Shown here: piece after piece, positions 1 to 6,338 of the stretch
Layout of the letters: each line of letters opens with the position of its first letter
Numbering within the stretch: position 1 is the stretch's first letter
Source: an endosymbiont of Lamellibrachia barhami
GTDB taxonomy: Bacteria > Pseudomonadota > Gammaproteobacteria > Chromatiales > Chromatiaceae
NCBI RefSeq assembly: GCF_011947365.2
Contig: NZ_JAAVSH020000001.1
Location: 467,942 to 500,191, forward strand
Direction of reading: 5' to 3'
DNA: 32,250 nucleotides
Position numbers and translations under genes: made by a program
Notes under the pieces: model-generated
The model's database searches: none
Told to the model about the DNA's origin: nothing
What the model saw: only the letters and a program-made list of their open reading frames with translations

Positions 1-256
1 ACGGTGGCAGTGACACATCCACTGCCGAATCGACAATGCCATCATTCACAACTCAACCCAGCCGAGTATTGCCCGGCAGGTCGGCAATGAAACCGGGCAT
101 GACGGCATTGAGATCCGACAGCACACACTTCCAGCTGGCACGCCTGGCAGGACCAGGTAAAGTCAGCAGACGCCGATCAACATCACTGGATCCCGAACCA
201 TCCAGCGAAACCACAGGTTCCGGTAAGAATGCTTTTGATCCAGCCCCGCGCCGTGG
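1..256 (-). pseudogene. Frameshifted continuation of PKD-like repeat protein
   Basis: Read leftwards, this stretch encodes a second copy of the PKD/K319-like repeat found in the gene ending at 257, but no single frame carries it. Recognisable pieces are SLDGSGSSDVD, LSDLNAVMPGFIADLPG and VVNDGIVDS, matching SGSSDVDG, LSDPNAVMPDFVLD and VVNDGL of the first repeat. At least two or three indels and a TGA before VVNDG separate the pieces. The copy runs off the left edge. It is either a decayed 3' part of the neighbouring gene or several sequencing indels. Confidence 0.6.
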
Positions 257-934
257 CTACCGGTGGTGAGTTGCCGGTGGTAATAAGAACCCCGTCCGGC
301 ACCGAGTCATCAGTCCATCATTCACAACCAGTTCCAGTTCATAAAGTCCGACAGCATCCAATACAAAGTCGGGCATGACGGCATTCGGGTCGGACAAAGC
401 GGCGACACTGCCGCCGGGCACATTCAGAAGGGACCAGTTGAAGGTCAGTAAATCACCGTCAACATCACTGGAGCCGGAACCATCCAGTGTTACAGTACTC
501 CAGAGAAAGGCACTTTGATCCGGCCCTGCGTCGGCTGTTGGTTTTGTATTTGAAGGGGCTGGATCTTCCTGGCTAAAGCTCCAATCATGGTCCTCATTGC
601 TAAAAGTATGACGCCTGTTATACCGTATAGTGATTGTATCGGTTGATTCTATGCCGTCGCTGACCGGGACGTCCGGAAAAACTATCTCCCCATCGATAAT
701 TGTCAGATACGGCGTGTTGCTTGTGAGGGTTGCAGTAACATTACTCAGTGGTTCAGGTCCACTGTTATTCAGTACAGCCGTATAGGTATAGATGACTTCA
801 AACCGGCTTACGCGCTGAACACTGGTTGCTGTAACCAGCCCCATACTCAATTCACCAAAGGCAGGCAGCACATAGATGCAGTTAAGCGCAGTTAAAAGAA
901 AAATGGTTTTGCAGAACCCGTAAAAACCTTTCAT
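257..934 (-). CDS. Secreted PKD/K319-like domain protein, C-terminally truncated by frameshift
   Basis: A 225-residue product starts with a clear signal peptide (about residues 1-27, hydrophobic FLLTALNCIYVLPAFG). A beta-rich segment resembling bacterial DUF11/CARDB-like extracellular domains follows (VIYTYTAVLNNSGPEPLSNV), then one PKD/K319-type Ig-like repeat (TADAGPDQSAF, DGSGSSDVDGD, LVVNDGL). It is probably exported and may be attached to the cell surface. The last 15 residues do not look like the repeat. The natural continuation appears in another frame to the left, so the gene was originally longer. Start ATG at 932-934. No function can be assigned beyond an extracellular, possibly adhesive, role. 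Confidence 0.65.
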   Translation of the reverse strand: MKGFYGFCKTIFLLTALNCIYVLPAFGELSMGLVTATSVQRVSRFEVIYTYTAVLNNSGPEPLSNVTATLTSNTPYLTIIDGEIVFPDVPVSDGIESTDTITIRYNRRHTFSNEDHDWSFSQEDPAPSNTKPTADAGPDQSAFLWSTVTLDGSGSSDVDGDLLTFNWSLLNVPGGSVAALSDPNAVMPDFVLDAVGLYELELVVNDGLMTRCRTGFLLPPATHHR

Positions 935-1571
935 ACGCTTATTCTCATCCCATTGAATGCTTTACTTTCAGCACAACAAGCCATAAATCCAGGCCATCCG
1001 ATAATCAGCTGAATCTCATAAACCGTTGTAGGAGGACGTGTGCGTGACCATCCAAGCCCACACTCGGCGAGCTTGAAACCGCAAGATTTTTCTCTCGCCC
1101 CAGGTCAAAATAGACGGGGGATAGCCCAGCCGGACGACCAGGACAAAAATATCCGCGGCACAACGCCTCTTCCAAACTGCTTTGCACAGCCTAGCTTTAA
1201 CGGCATGCCAGGTTTTTTTACTCTATTTTTCTTCCAAACCTAATCGATTCGAGACGATTCTGGCCTCTCTACAGGACTAAGCAAGATGCATTCCACAAAA
1301 ATCAAGCCAATGATTTCTCGATCTTTTTTCAATAAAGGAAAAAAATTCCAGGTCGGCATGTAAAATAATCCGACACATTAATAGGATTTAAATTCTTTTT
1401 TTTAGCCTTATCAGGACTAAAAAGCAGATGAAATCCGTTAAATTACGGCGAGGCGTGGGATTAATTACCCAAACTACAACAAGATAGGAACAATATATAG
1501 AATCTGGAGCCAGGAAGCTGGCAGCTGTAAAATTCTGCGACAATAAAAAAACGGGTCACAGGGCGACTGCA
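935..1571. other. AT-rich intergenic region, no gene recognised
   Basis: About 640 bases lie between the PKD-like gene and the Dnr-like gene, both leftward. Two short opposing reading frames near 1005-1243 have no recognisable features or ribosome binding sites. An AT-rich hairpin (TTTTTAG at 1399-1405 pairing with CTAAAAA at 1417-1423) is present. Its T tract lies on the wrong side for a leftward terminator. No riboswitch or tRNA pattern was recognised. Confidence 0.5.
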
Positions 1572-2279
1572 TCACAAATCCGGCGAAAGGCTGCCACCAC
1601 AAATCCCGGCTGACTCAGCATGCCGGTAGAGTCCCTCCTCATCAATCACTTCGATACTGCTGCCATGAACCTGTATCAGCTTTTGTTCGGAAAAATTGTG
1701 CAGTATTCGGGAGAAGGTTTCCGGCTTTACTGAGAGTCTTGAGGCCAGTACCCCTTTGGGGGCATTCAGTTCGATGGTGTTTCCATTTGCTTTCCCTGTA
1801 TTCCAGCGTCCCCAAAGGAAACCCGCTACACGCCCGGTCGCACTTTGCAGTGTGAGATCGTCGATCTCCTTGATCAGCCGTTTGAGCCTCTGGCTCATAT
1901 CCCCCATTAATCGGAAACAGGTATCCACCGACTCCCGCAACATGCCGAGGAAAGCGGTGTTATCGAACGAGATTACCTCGGTTTCTCCCATGGTTGACGC
2001 GTTCACCGGAAAGTTGGGACTCTCCTGAAACATCAATGCTTCAGCAAAGGTGTGGCCGGGAGAGATGATCTCAATTACCTTCTCATTGCCATTCAGGGCC
2101 AGGCGATAGAGCTTGATCTGGCCCTGCGTGACCAAGTAGAAGCGCGTCGCTTTTTCTCCGGCCTGGAACAGATGCTGTCCATCCGATAGCCAAATACGGC
2201 GACTCATCGCCTCAACACGTTGGATCTGCTCTTCGTCCAGGCGGGAAAAAAGATACGACTGTTTCAGCTCTGACGACAC
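1572..2279 (-). CDS. Crp/Fnr-family transcriptional regulator, Dnr-like (NO-responsive)
   Basis: This is a 235-residue Crp/Fnr-type regulator. An N-terminal cyclic-nucleotide-binding-fold sensor covers roughly residues 15-125 and a C-terminal winged helix roughly 145-215. The recognition helix reads LSVKPETFSRIL, typical of the Dnr/Fnr branch that binds TTGAY-N4-RTCAA. There is no N-terminal cysteine cluster, so it is not an oxygen-sensing Fnr. The Dnr branch senses nitric oxide through haem, and assignment here is by family and context. It is the last gene of a leftward operon whose promoter carries a matching box at 4411-4424, so feedback control is likely. The GTG at 2277-2279 is chosen because GGAG lies six bases upstream. 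A TTG at 2291 would add four residues but has no such site. Confidence 0.85.
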   Translation of the reverse strand: MSSELKQSYLFSRLDEEQIQRVEAMSRRIWLSDGQHLFQAGEKATRFYLVTQGQIKLYRLALNGNEKVIEIISPGHTFAEALMFQESPNFPVNASTMGETEVISFDNTAFLGMLRESVDTCFRLMGDMSQRLKRLIKEIDDLTLQSATGRVAGFLWGRWNTGKANGNTIELNAPKGVLASRLSVKPETFSRILHNFSEQKLIQVHGSSIEVIDEEGLYRHAESAGICGGSLSPDL

Positions 2280-2329
2280 ACTGCGCTCCAAAGGTATTTA
2301 AGAGGCAGCCCGCGCCATGGATAAGTTTG

Positions 2330-3640
2330 TCAACCAACCCTATCCAGCTCAATGCTCACGGCACGAAATCGTCGGACTGCATGCACTAAATTGTAGCAGA
2401 GCAGCAGCGCAGATAGCGACAAAAGAGACCCCGCGAGACGGGAAAGCACTTCCGGAAAAAATACGGCTGCGCCCAAAGTCACCAACATCAGCAGATGCAA
2501 GCGGTATTGACGCCGCGCCAATGTGTCAGGAAGAAAGTCCTTCATGGTGGGAATGCGCGGACCTACACCTCCCTGCTGAACCATTTTTCGATGTTGCAGG
2601 TGAAACCAGCTCAGAAACGGGACTATTTTATAGAGCATTCCATTGACGACAGAGAGGCCAAAGCCGGCCAGCATGACCACGCCCAGCAATAAGACAAATC
2701 GATCGTCCATACCCCTCATCATCCAGACCGGAAAAACTGCCAGCAACATCAGCATGCCCAAACGCCAGAAGTCGAGTGTCACATCCGGCAGTTTGCGACG
2801 CCGTTTCCGCTGCAACTGCAGCGTCGACCAGGCAAAGCCGGTAAAGCCCAGTCCGATGACGCAGACGATACCCCATGCGAGCCAACCCGGCGTCCACTCC
2901 ACAACTCCCGCCAGATAGAGCATCGACCAAAGCAATACCAGCAGAAACAGGGTACGGGGGAGATACCGCGTCATCGGCACAGAATACTCAGGTGTGAGTT
3001 GAAACATAGGCACCACCTGGTAGGAGACACCAGCCACCAGCAATCCCAGCCAGGTCAACAGACCCCAGCTCAGATGAACATTGGTCAGCACCAACGGTTG
3101 CCAGAGAGGCAAGGGCCAGACCAGACTGGCGGTGAGCAACAGGCCAAGAATAACCGTCACCGCCAACCCTGAAATAGCCAAGCGCATTGCCGTAACGGTG
3201 GGACTCGGCAACTTTACCCGCATAAGCGCTATCGCCACCCCGCCGGCAAAGACGGCAAAACCTCCCGCGAGCCCGGCCATGGCAACGGGCATCCAGAACG
3301 AACCATCCTGAATGAACCCCATGACAAGAGAGGAGACACCGATGGTCAGAAGCAAGTGAGCCAGTGTACTGACCCAAAAGACGCCGGGAACCGGTGACCC
3401 TGCCAGTACGGGGAGCATCTGCATCATCGCCCCAACCATCACCAATCCCAAAAAGCCCAGAGTGAAGAGGTGTGTGAGGGCCAGGGTAACAGGTGACCAG
3501 CGGAACGTAAGCGCATCGGCCCCATAGATCATCAGCACTACACCGGCAAGGAACAGAAACAAGGGTGCAGTCAGAAAAAAACGGATTGGAACGGAGAACG
3601 GTGGCGCCTGCTCAAGGGAAAGAGTGGCCTGAGTCAGCAT
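2330..3640 (-). CDS. Polytopic membrane protein, NnrS/COX1-like, of NO-response clusters
   Basis: The 436-residue protein has about 12 hydrophobic helices. Conserved His-containing segments resemble haem-ligand positions of NnrS- or oxidase subunit I-like proteins: THLFTLGFLG (near residue 57), VHLSWGLLTWLGLL (near 188) and YKIVPFLSWFHLQ (near 338). NnrS proteins are haem- and copper-containing membrane proteins induced by nitric oxide that protect against nitrosative stress. The exact subfamily cannot be fixed by eye. The start ATG overlaps the end of the DUF2249 gene by seven bases, so translation is probably coupled. The operon also has a hemerythrin and a Dnr-like regulator, which supports a nitrosative-stress role. 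Confidence 0.75.
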   Translation of the reverse strand: MLTQATLSLEQAPPFSVPIRFFLTAPLFLFLAGVVLMIYGADALTFRWSPVTLALTHLFTLGFLGLVMVGAMMQMLPVLAGSPVPGVFWVSTLAHLLLTIGVSSLVMGFIQDGSFWMPVAMAGLAGGFAVFAGGVAIALMRVKLPSPTVTAMRLAISGLAVTVILGLLLTASLVWPLPLWQPLVLTNVHLSWGLLTWLGLLVAGVSYQVVPMFQLTPEYSVPMTRYLPRTLFLLVLLWSMLYLAGVVEWTPGWLAWGIVCVIGLGFTGFAWSTLQLQRKRRRKLPDVTLDFWRLGMLMLLAVFPVWMMRGMDDRFVLLLGVVMLAGFGLSVVNGMLYKIVPFLSWFHLQHRKMVQQGGVGPRIPTMKDFLPDTLARRQYRLHLLMLVTLGAAVFFPEVLSRLAGSLLSLSALLLCYNLVHAVRRFRAVSIELDRVG

Positions 3641-3903
3641 GCCTCCGCATTCCCCATCAGCGCCCTGACCGTTGCGGCCATTTCCGCGTCATCTGCACGC
3701 CAGATATAGATCTCAAATCGTCCCAGGCGGGCAGTACCGACCCTCCAGACAAAGCGCCCTTCGAGCATGGGAAAAAGCATGCGCGGCTCACGGGAATGGA
3801 TGACATGCAGGCAGTCACCCAATGCGAGCGCCTGTACCGCCTCCAGTGTCCGCTCCAGCGGTTCACAGGGCTCCAGCATGCTGACATCCAGATTAATCAC
3901 CAT
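3634..3903 (-). CDS. DUF2249 domain protein
   Basis: The 89-residue protein matches the small DUF2249 (SirA-like fold) family: it begins with the family's LDV..LEPCEPLERTLEAV pattern, followed by GDCLHVIHSREPRMLFPML. DUF2249 proteins regularly accompany hemerythrins, NnrS-like proteins and Dnr regulators in denitrifiers, but no biochemical activity is established. It starts nine bases after the hemerythrin stop and overlaps the downstream membrane gene, so all are read on one leftward transcript. No cysteine sits in the TusA-type catalytic position. Confidence 0.8.
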   Translation of the reverse strand: MVINLDVSMLEPCEPLERTLEAVQALALGDCLHVIHSREPRMLFPMLEGRFVWRVGTARLGRFEIYIWRADDAEMAATVRALMGNAEAC

Positions 3904-3912
3904 GATGCAGTT

Positions 3913-4350
3913 TCAGTCGATGGCTTCCATCCGCTGCAGCAACTCGGAAGCTTGGCTGCCAAGTACCTGATCCGACATCTGATAGAGCATCTGCTCCTCT
4001 TTGGCATTGTGTTGCTGCATAACCACCAACAGCGTATCCGACAATCCCAGATAGCGATCCTGATCCCTGGCTTTTACACTCTCAGCCATCTCTTGAAACA
4101 GATCACGCATCTGCGCATGTTCGCCACGCATCACCTCTGTCGGCCCCATGGCCATGCCGGTAGTCTCCTCAAAGGCGGGAAACAGCACCTCTTCCTCCAT
4201 TTTAAAATGGTGCTCCATGGCTGCGTGAAACACCCCGAATTGAGTTGCAGCAGCCTCCCAGTCCCCCTTCGCCGCCTCGTCTTCCGCTGCGGCAAATATC
4301 CCATCACAACGCCGATGGTCATGTGTCATCGTTGCAGAAATGGTGCTCAT
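3913..4350 (-). CDS. Hemerythrin HHE domain protein
   Basis: The 145-residue single-domain hemerythrin is a four-helix bundle binding a non-haem di-iron centre. Candidate iron ligands in the expected order are H10/H12 (THDH), H48 with E52 (HHFKMEEE), H78 (GEHAQM) and H114 with E118 (QQHNAKEE). Bacterial members bind O2 or NO, or deliver iron for repair of nitrosatively damaged centres. It is the first gene of the NO-response operon. A promoter with a perfect Dnr/Fnr-type box lies about 60 bases upstream. A short AGAGG sequence precedes the ATG at 4348-4350. Confidence 0.88.
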   Translation of the reverse strand: MSTISATMTHDHRRCDGIFAAAEDEAAKGDWEAAATQFGVFHAAMEHHFKMEEEVLFPAFEETTGMAMGPTEVMRGEHAQMRDLFQEMAESVKARDQDRYLGLSDTLLVVMQQHNAKEEQMLYQMSDQVLGSQASELLQRMEAID

Positions 4351-4375
4351 TGATGCCTCTGGCTACGTTAAAATC

Positions 4376-4424
4376 ATGGGAAGTATTAACCAAAAGTACA
4401 GAGAGAATCTTTGACAAACGTCAA
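4376..4424 (-). promoter_or_regulatory. Dnr/Fnr-type box and -10 element of the hemerythrin operon
   Basis: TTGACAAACGTCAA at 4411-4424 is a perfect inverted repeat of TTGAC spaced by four bases, the layout recognised by Dnr/NnrR/Fnr regulators. On the minus strand a TAATAC -10 element sits at about 4383-4388. A start of transcription near 4376 would put the box centre at about -41.5, the classical class II activator position. The leader would be about 26 nt. The last gene of the operon encodes a Dnr-like regulator. Confidence 0.75.
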
Positions 4425-4496
4425 CACAAAGGTGACATATCTCAGAAGATTTTAATTCCTGGGGGGTTATTCTATATTTTACCCTGGAGTTACCCG

Positions 4497-4611
4497 ATGC
4501 CTCGCGTCCGGAGGAATGTCTGGAAATGGGTAGAGGATCATTGGCATGACAACAATCGTTTTGATCCGGAACGGGTGAACATCTTTGATCTGACGAAAGC
4601 TTTAAGAAGGC
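4497..4611 (+). pseudogene. Possible remnant of a formylglycine-generating-enzyme (SUMF1) domain
   Basis: A rightward frame contains NVWKWVEDHWHDN, which closely resembles the NVWEWVEDxWHDNY signature of the FGE-sulfatase (SUMF1/EgtB-like) family. The rest of that roughly 250-residue domain is absent. The frame then runs into the opposite-strand gene at 4612. No convincing ribosome binding site precedes the ATG at 4497. It is most simply a gene fragment. A short genuine protein cannot be excluded. Confidence 0.3.
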
Positions 4612-5007
4612 TCAGGCGGAAGAATCCAGCTCATACATCACATCAAAGCTGTCCGCCGACATGCAATAGCCATCGGTGCCGTCTTCATTGTTAAAGACGA
4701 GATAATCACCGGTGCGGTAGTGGGATTCACCCTCTATGGTTTTGATGCTGCCGTCATGATCTGCCCGCCGCACCCACACTGGGGTGGTTTTTACGAAGCG
4801 CCCTGGCGCCACCTTTCTGTAGGTGCGGGCAAATACAGCGCTGTCGATAGTGTAGGTATCACCATTGTTGTTCACCAGCCAATCGCCCTGTTTGCAGCGC
4901 TGTTCGGCACCCCACTTTTGGTAGACGAAGCCGGTGGTGTCCAGGTCCAGTTGGACCGCCGTGACGGCTTGATCTGAGTGCTTTCGATAGCGGGCGAGGT
5001 TTCCCAT
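4612..5007 (-). CDS. Hypothetical protein with internal duplication
   Basis: A 131-residue product from the ATG at 5005-5007; a TTG at 5037 would add ten residues, and neither has a good ribosome binding site. No signal peptide or membrane segment is visible. It contains two related halves. One has the pattern VYQKWGAEQRCKQGDWLVNN.GDTY...SAVFARTY, and the second VWVRRA...EGESHYRTGDYLVFNNEDG..Y...ADSFDVMY. The shared core is K/R-x-GDWLVxN / TGDYLVFN, followed about ten residues later by a D/S-x-F-x-x-x-Y end. This suggests a tandem small beta domain. Family and function are not recognised. Confidence 0.55.
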   Translation of the reverse strand: MGNLARYRKHSDQAVTAVQLDLDTTGFVYQKWGAEQRCKQGDWLVNNNGDTYTIDSAVFARTYRKVAPGRFVKTTPVWVRRADHDGSIKTIEGESHYRTGDYLVFNNEDGTDGYCMSADSFDVMYELDSSA

Positions 5008-5054
5008 GAGTTCAACATAGCATGGATTCTGATCCAAAGCGGAAACCCGTTTTT

Positions 5055-5124
5055 CCTGTACGCGGCGATGAGGTGTCGGACACCGTCATAACGCCGATTT
5101 GCGCCGAGGCGGGACTCCTACAGG
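5055..5124. repeat. REP-like palindromic element
   Basis: The element is bounded by inverted CCTGTA (5055-5060) and TACAGG (5119-5124). It contains a nested palindrome in which CGGCGATGA, GGTGTCGGACACC and TCAT-AA-CGCCG can fold into one hairpin (about 5063-5095). Such structures are typical of intergenic REP elements in gammaproteobacteria. It lies between two leftward genes. Confidence 0.5.
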
Positions 5125-5149
5125 CAATGAATCCGTAATCCCAACGATT

Positions 5150-5899
5150 TTATTTGGAAAACACTTTTTTCAGCAGATCAGTGGTTCTGGCGGTGGGATT
5201 CTCCCGGATCTGCTTCTCCTGTATGGCGATATATTTGAACAGACCGTCCATGGCCTGGTCGGTGACATACCGATCCAGATCCAGTGAGTCGGTGTCGAAA
5301 AAGCCGCCAAGCATCCCGCCCGCCTGGCCCAACAGGGATTTATAGGCCGAGGTGACACCGGCACTGTTCGTGGCCCGTTCTACAATCGGGCGGAATTTCT
5401 CCTCCAGTTGTGCTTCACTGCTCTTGCGAAAATATTGCGTTGCGGCATCGTCTGATCCATTCAAAATGGATTTGGCATCTCCGACACTCATGTCACGAAT
5501 GGAATCGCCCAGGATTGCCGACGCCTCCGGCACAGCCTGTTCGGCAGCCCGATTCAGCGTTGTGATAAATTCATCGACATAGTGCCCCTGCCCTGTCTTA
5601 CGGGCAATCGATTCAATCGTCTTTAGAGAATCAGGCATAGCGATGCGCACCAGTTCGTCAGACAAAAAACCATCCGTCTGGCCCAACCGATTGATCGCGG
5701 TCTCGACACCATTGGCAAGCGCCTCTTTCAGTCCGGAAGCAACTTCACTGTTGCTCAGTACCGATTCTGTAGCGGTTTCAACCGTGTCGCTCTCGATGAA
5801 CTGCTTGAAGATACTTCTCCAATCGCCTTGGGCACTCGATGCCAGTACTGTCAGTACAACCGCTGCCACAAGCAGTCGGGTAAGTTCGAGCTGTTTCAT
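5150..5899 (-). CDS. DUF4197 family exported protein
   Basis: The 249-residue protein has an N-terminal signal peptide (about residues 1-25, cleavage after SSAQG). The body matches the DUF4197 family across its length: LSNSEVASGLKEAL, INRLGQTDGFLSDELVRIAMPDSL, NRAAEQAVPEA, MSVGDAKSILNGSDDAATQYFR and a C-terminal GLFKYIAIQEKQIRENP. The family is widespread in proteobacteria, probably periplasmic, and its function is unknown. The ATG follows GAGGACAGGG, a good ribosome binding site. It lies 14 bases downstream of a small leftward gene and may be co-transcribed with it. Confidence 0.88.
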   Translation of the reverse strand: MKQLELTRLLVAAVVLTVLASSAQGDWRSIFKQFIESDTVETATESVLSNSEVASGLKEALANGVETAINRLGQTDGFLSDELVRIAMPDSLKTIESIARKTGQGHYVDEFITTLNRAAEQAVPEASAILGDSIRDMSVGDAKSILNGSDDAATQYFRKSSEAQLEEKFRPIVERATNSAGVTSAYKSLLGQAGGMLGGFFDTDSLDLDRYVTDQAMDGLFKYIAIQEKQIRENPTARTTDLLKKVFSK

Positions 5900-5913
5900 T
5901 ATCCCTGTCCTCT

Positions 5914-6198
5914 TTATACATTCATGGATTCTGTGTCAGAAACTTCAGGAGCCTGTTTTTTCAGCTCATCCAGAAACTCCAGTCTACACAATCTGAGCCG
6001 ATCGGTCCGCCACATGATCCGCACCCCTTCCCGCTTGAAAAGGTCGCTCTTGGCATCCATACCTCCCGTGACATTCGTCCATCCCTGGGCATCATGAATA
6101 CAAGACGGCGTAAGAGCGGCCGGTTTCAGTGAAACAGAACCGGACAGGCTGGAAGCACTTCGCAAGTCATTGTTTTGACTTTTGTCAGTTTTCTTCAT
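5914..6198 (-). CDS. Small hypothetical protein carrying a dispersed repeat at its 3' end
   Basis: This is a possible 94-residue protein (MKKTDKSQNND...). The ATG at 6196-6198 has AGG six bases upstream. An open frame extends further right to 6330, but without a better start. It is rich in polar residues, with no signal peptide or known domain. The last third (RTDRLRLCRLEFLDELKKQ...) is repeated at nucleotide level at 10650-10741, where reading continues past the point at which this copy stops. The coding status is uncertain. It may itself be a gene fragment placed upstream of the DUF4197 gene. Confidence 0.4.
   Translation of the reverse strand: MKKTDKSQNNDLRSASSLSGSVSLKPAALTPSCIHDAQGWTNVTGGMDAKSDLFKREGVRIMWRTDRLRLCRLEFLDELKKQAPEVSDTESMNV
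5919..6006 (-). repeat. Dispersed repeat copy A (partner at 10650-10741)
   Basis: About 88 bases, starting ACATTCATGGATTCTG and ending GATCGGT on the plus strand, recur at 10650-10741. The copies differ by scattered substitutions and single-base indels. Both have the same orientation. Copy A has an open leftward frame; copy B does not. Confidence 0.75.
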
Positions 6199-6338
6199 GT
6201 AGCCTAAAGAAATTACCGGCATAGCCGCTAAACTTATGGGTGTGCGTAAGGGAGTGGCATCAGATTGGCTATTCCTTTGAACAGTAAAATGAGAGAGGTA
6301 TCCTGGCATAACAGCTATTCGGGACATCACTGAGACAG

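Noticed and set aside
1399-1423. AT-rich hairpin as a terminator
   Set aside because: The T tract precedes the hairpin on the plus strand and becomes an A tract after it on the minus strand, so neither direction gives a normal intrinsic terminator. It is also about 150 bases from the nearest gene end.
3565-4353. 262-codon rightward open frame opposite DUF2249 and hemerythrin
   Set aside because: It lies antisense to two recognised genes and has no domain pattern.
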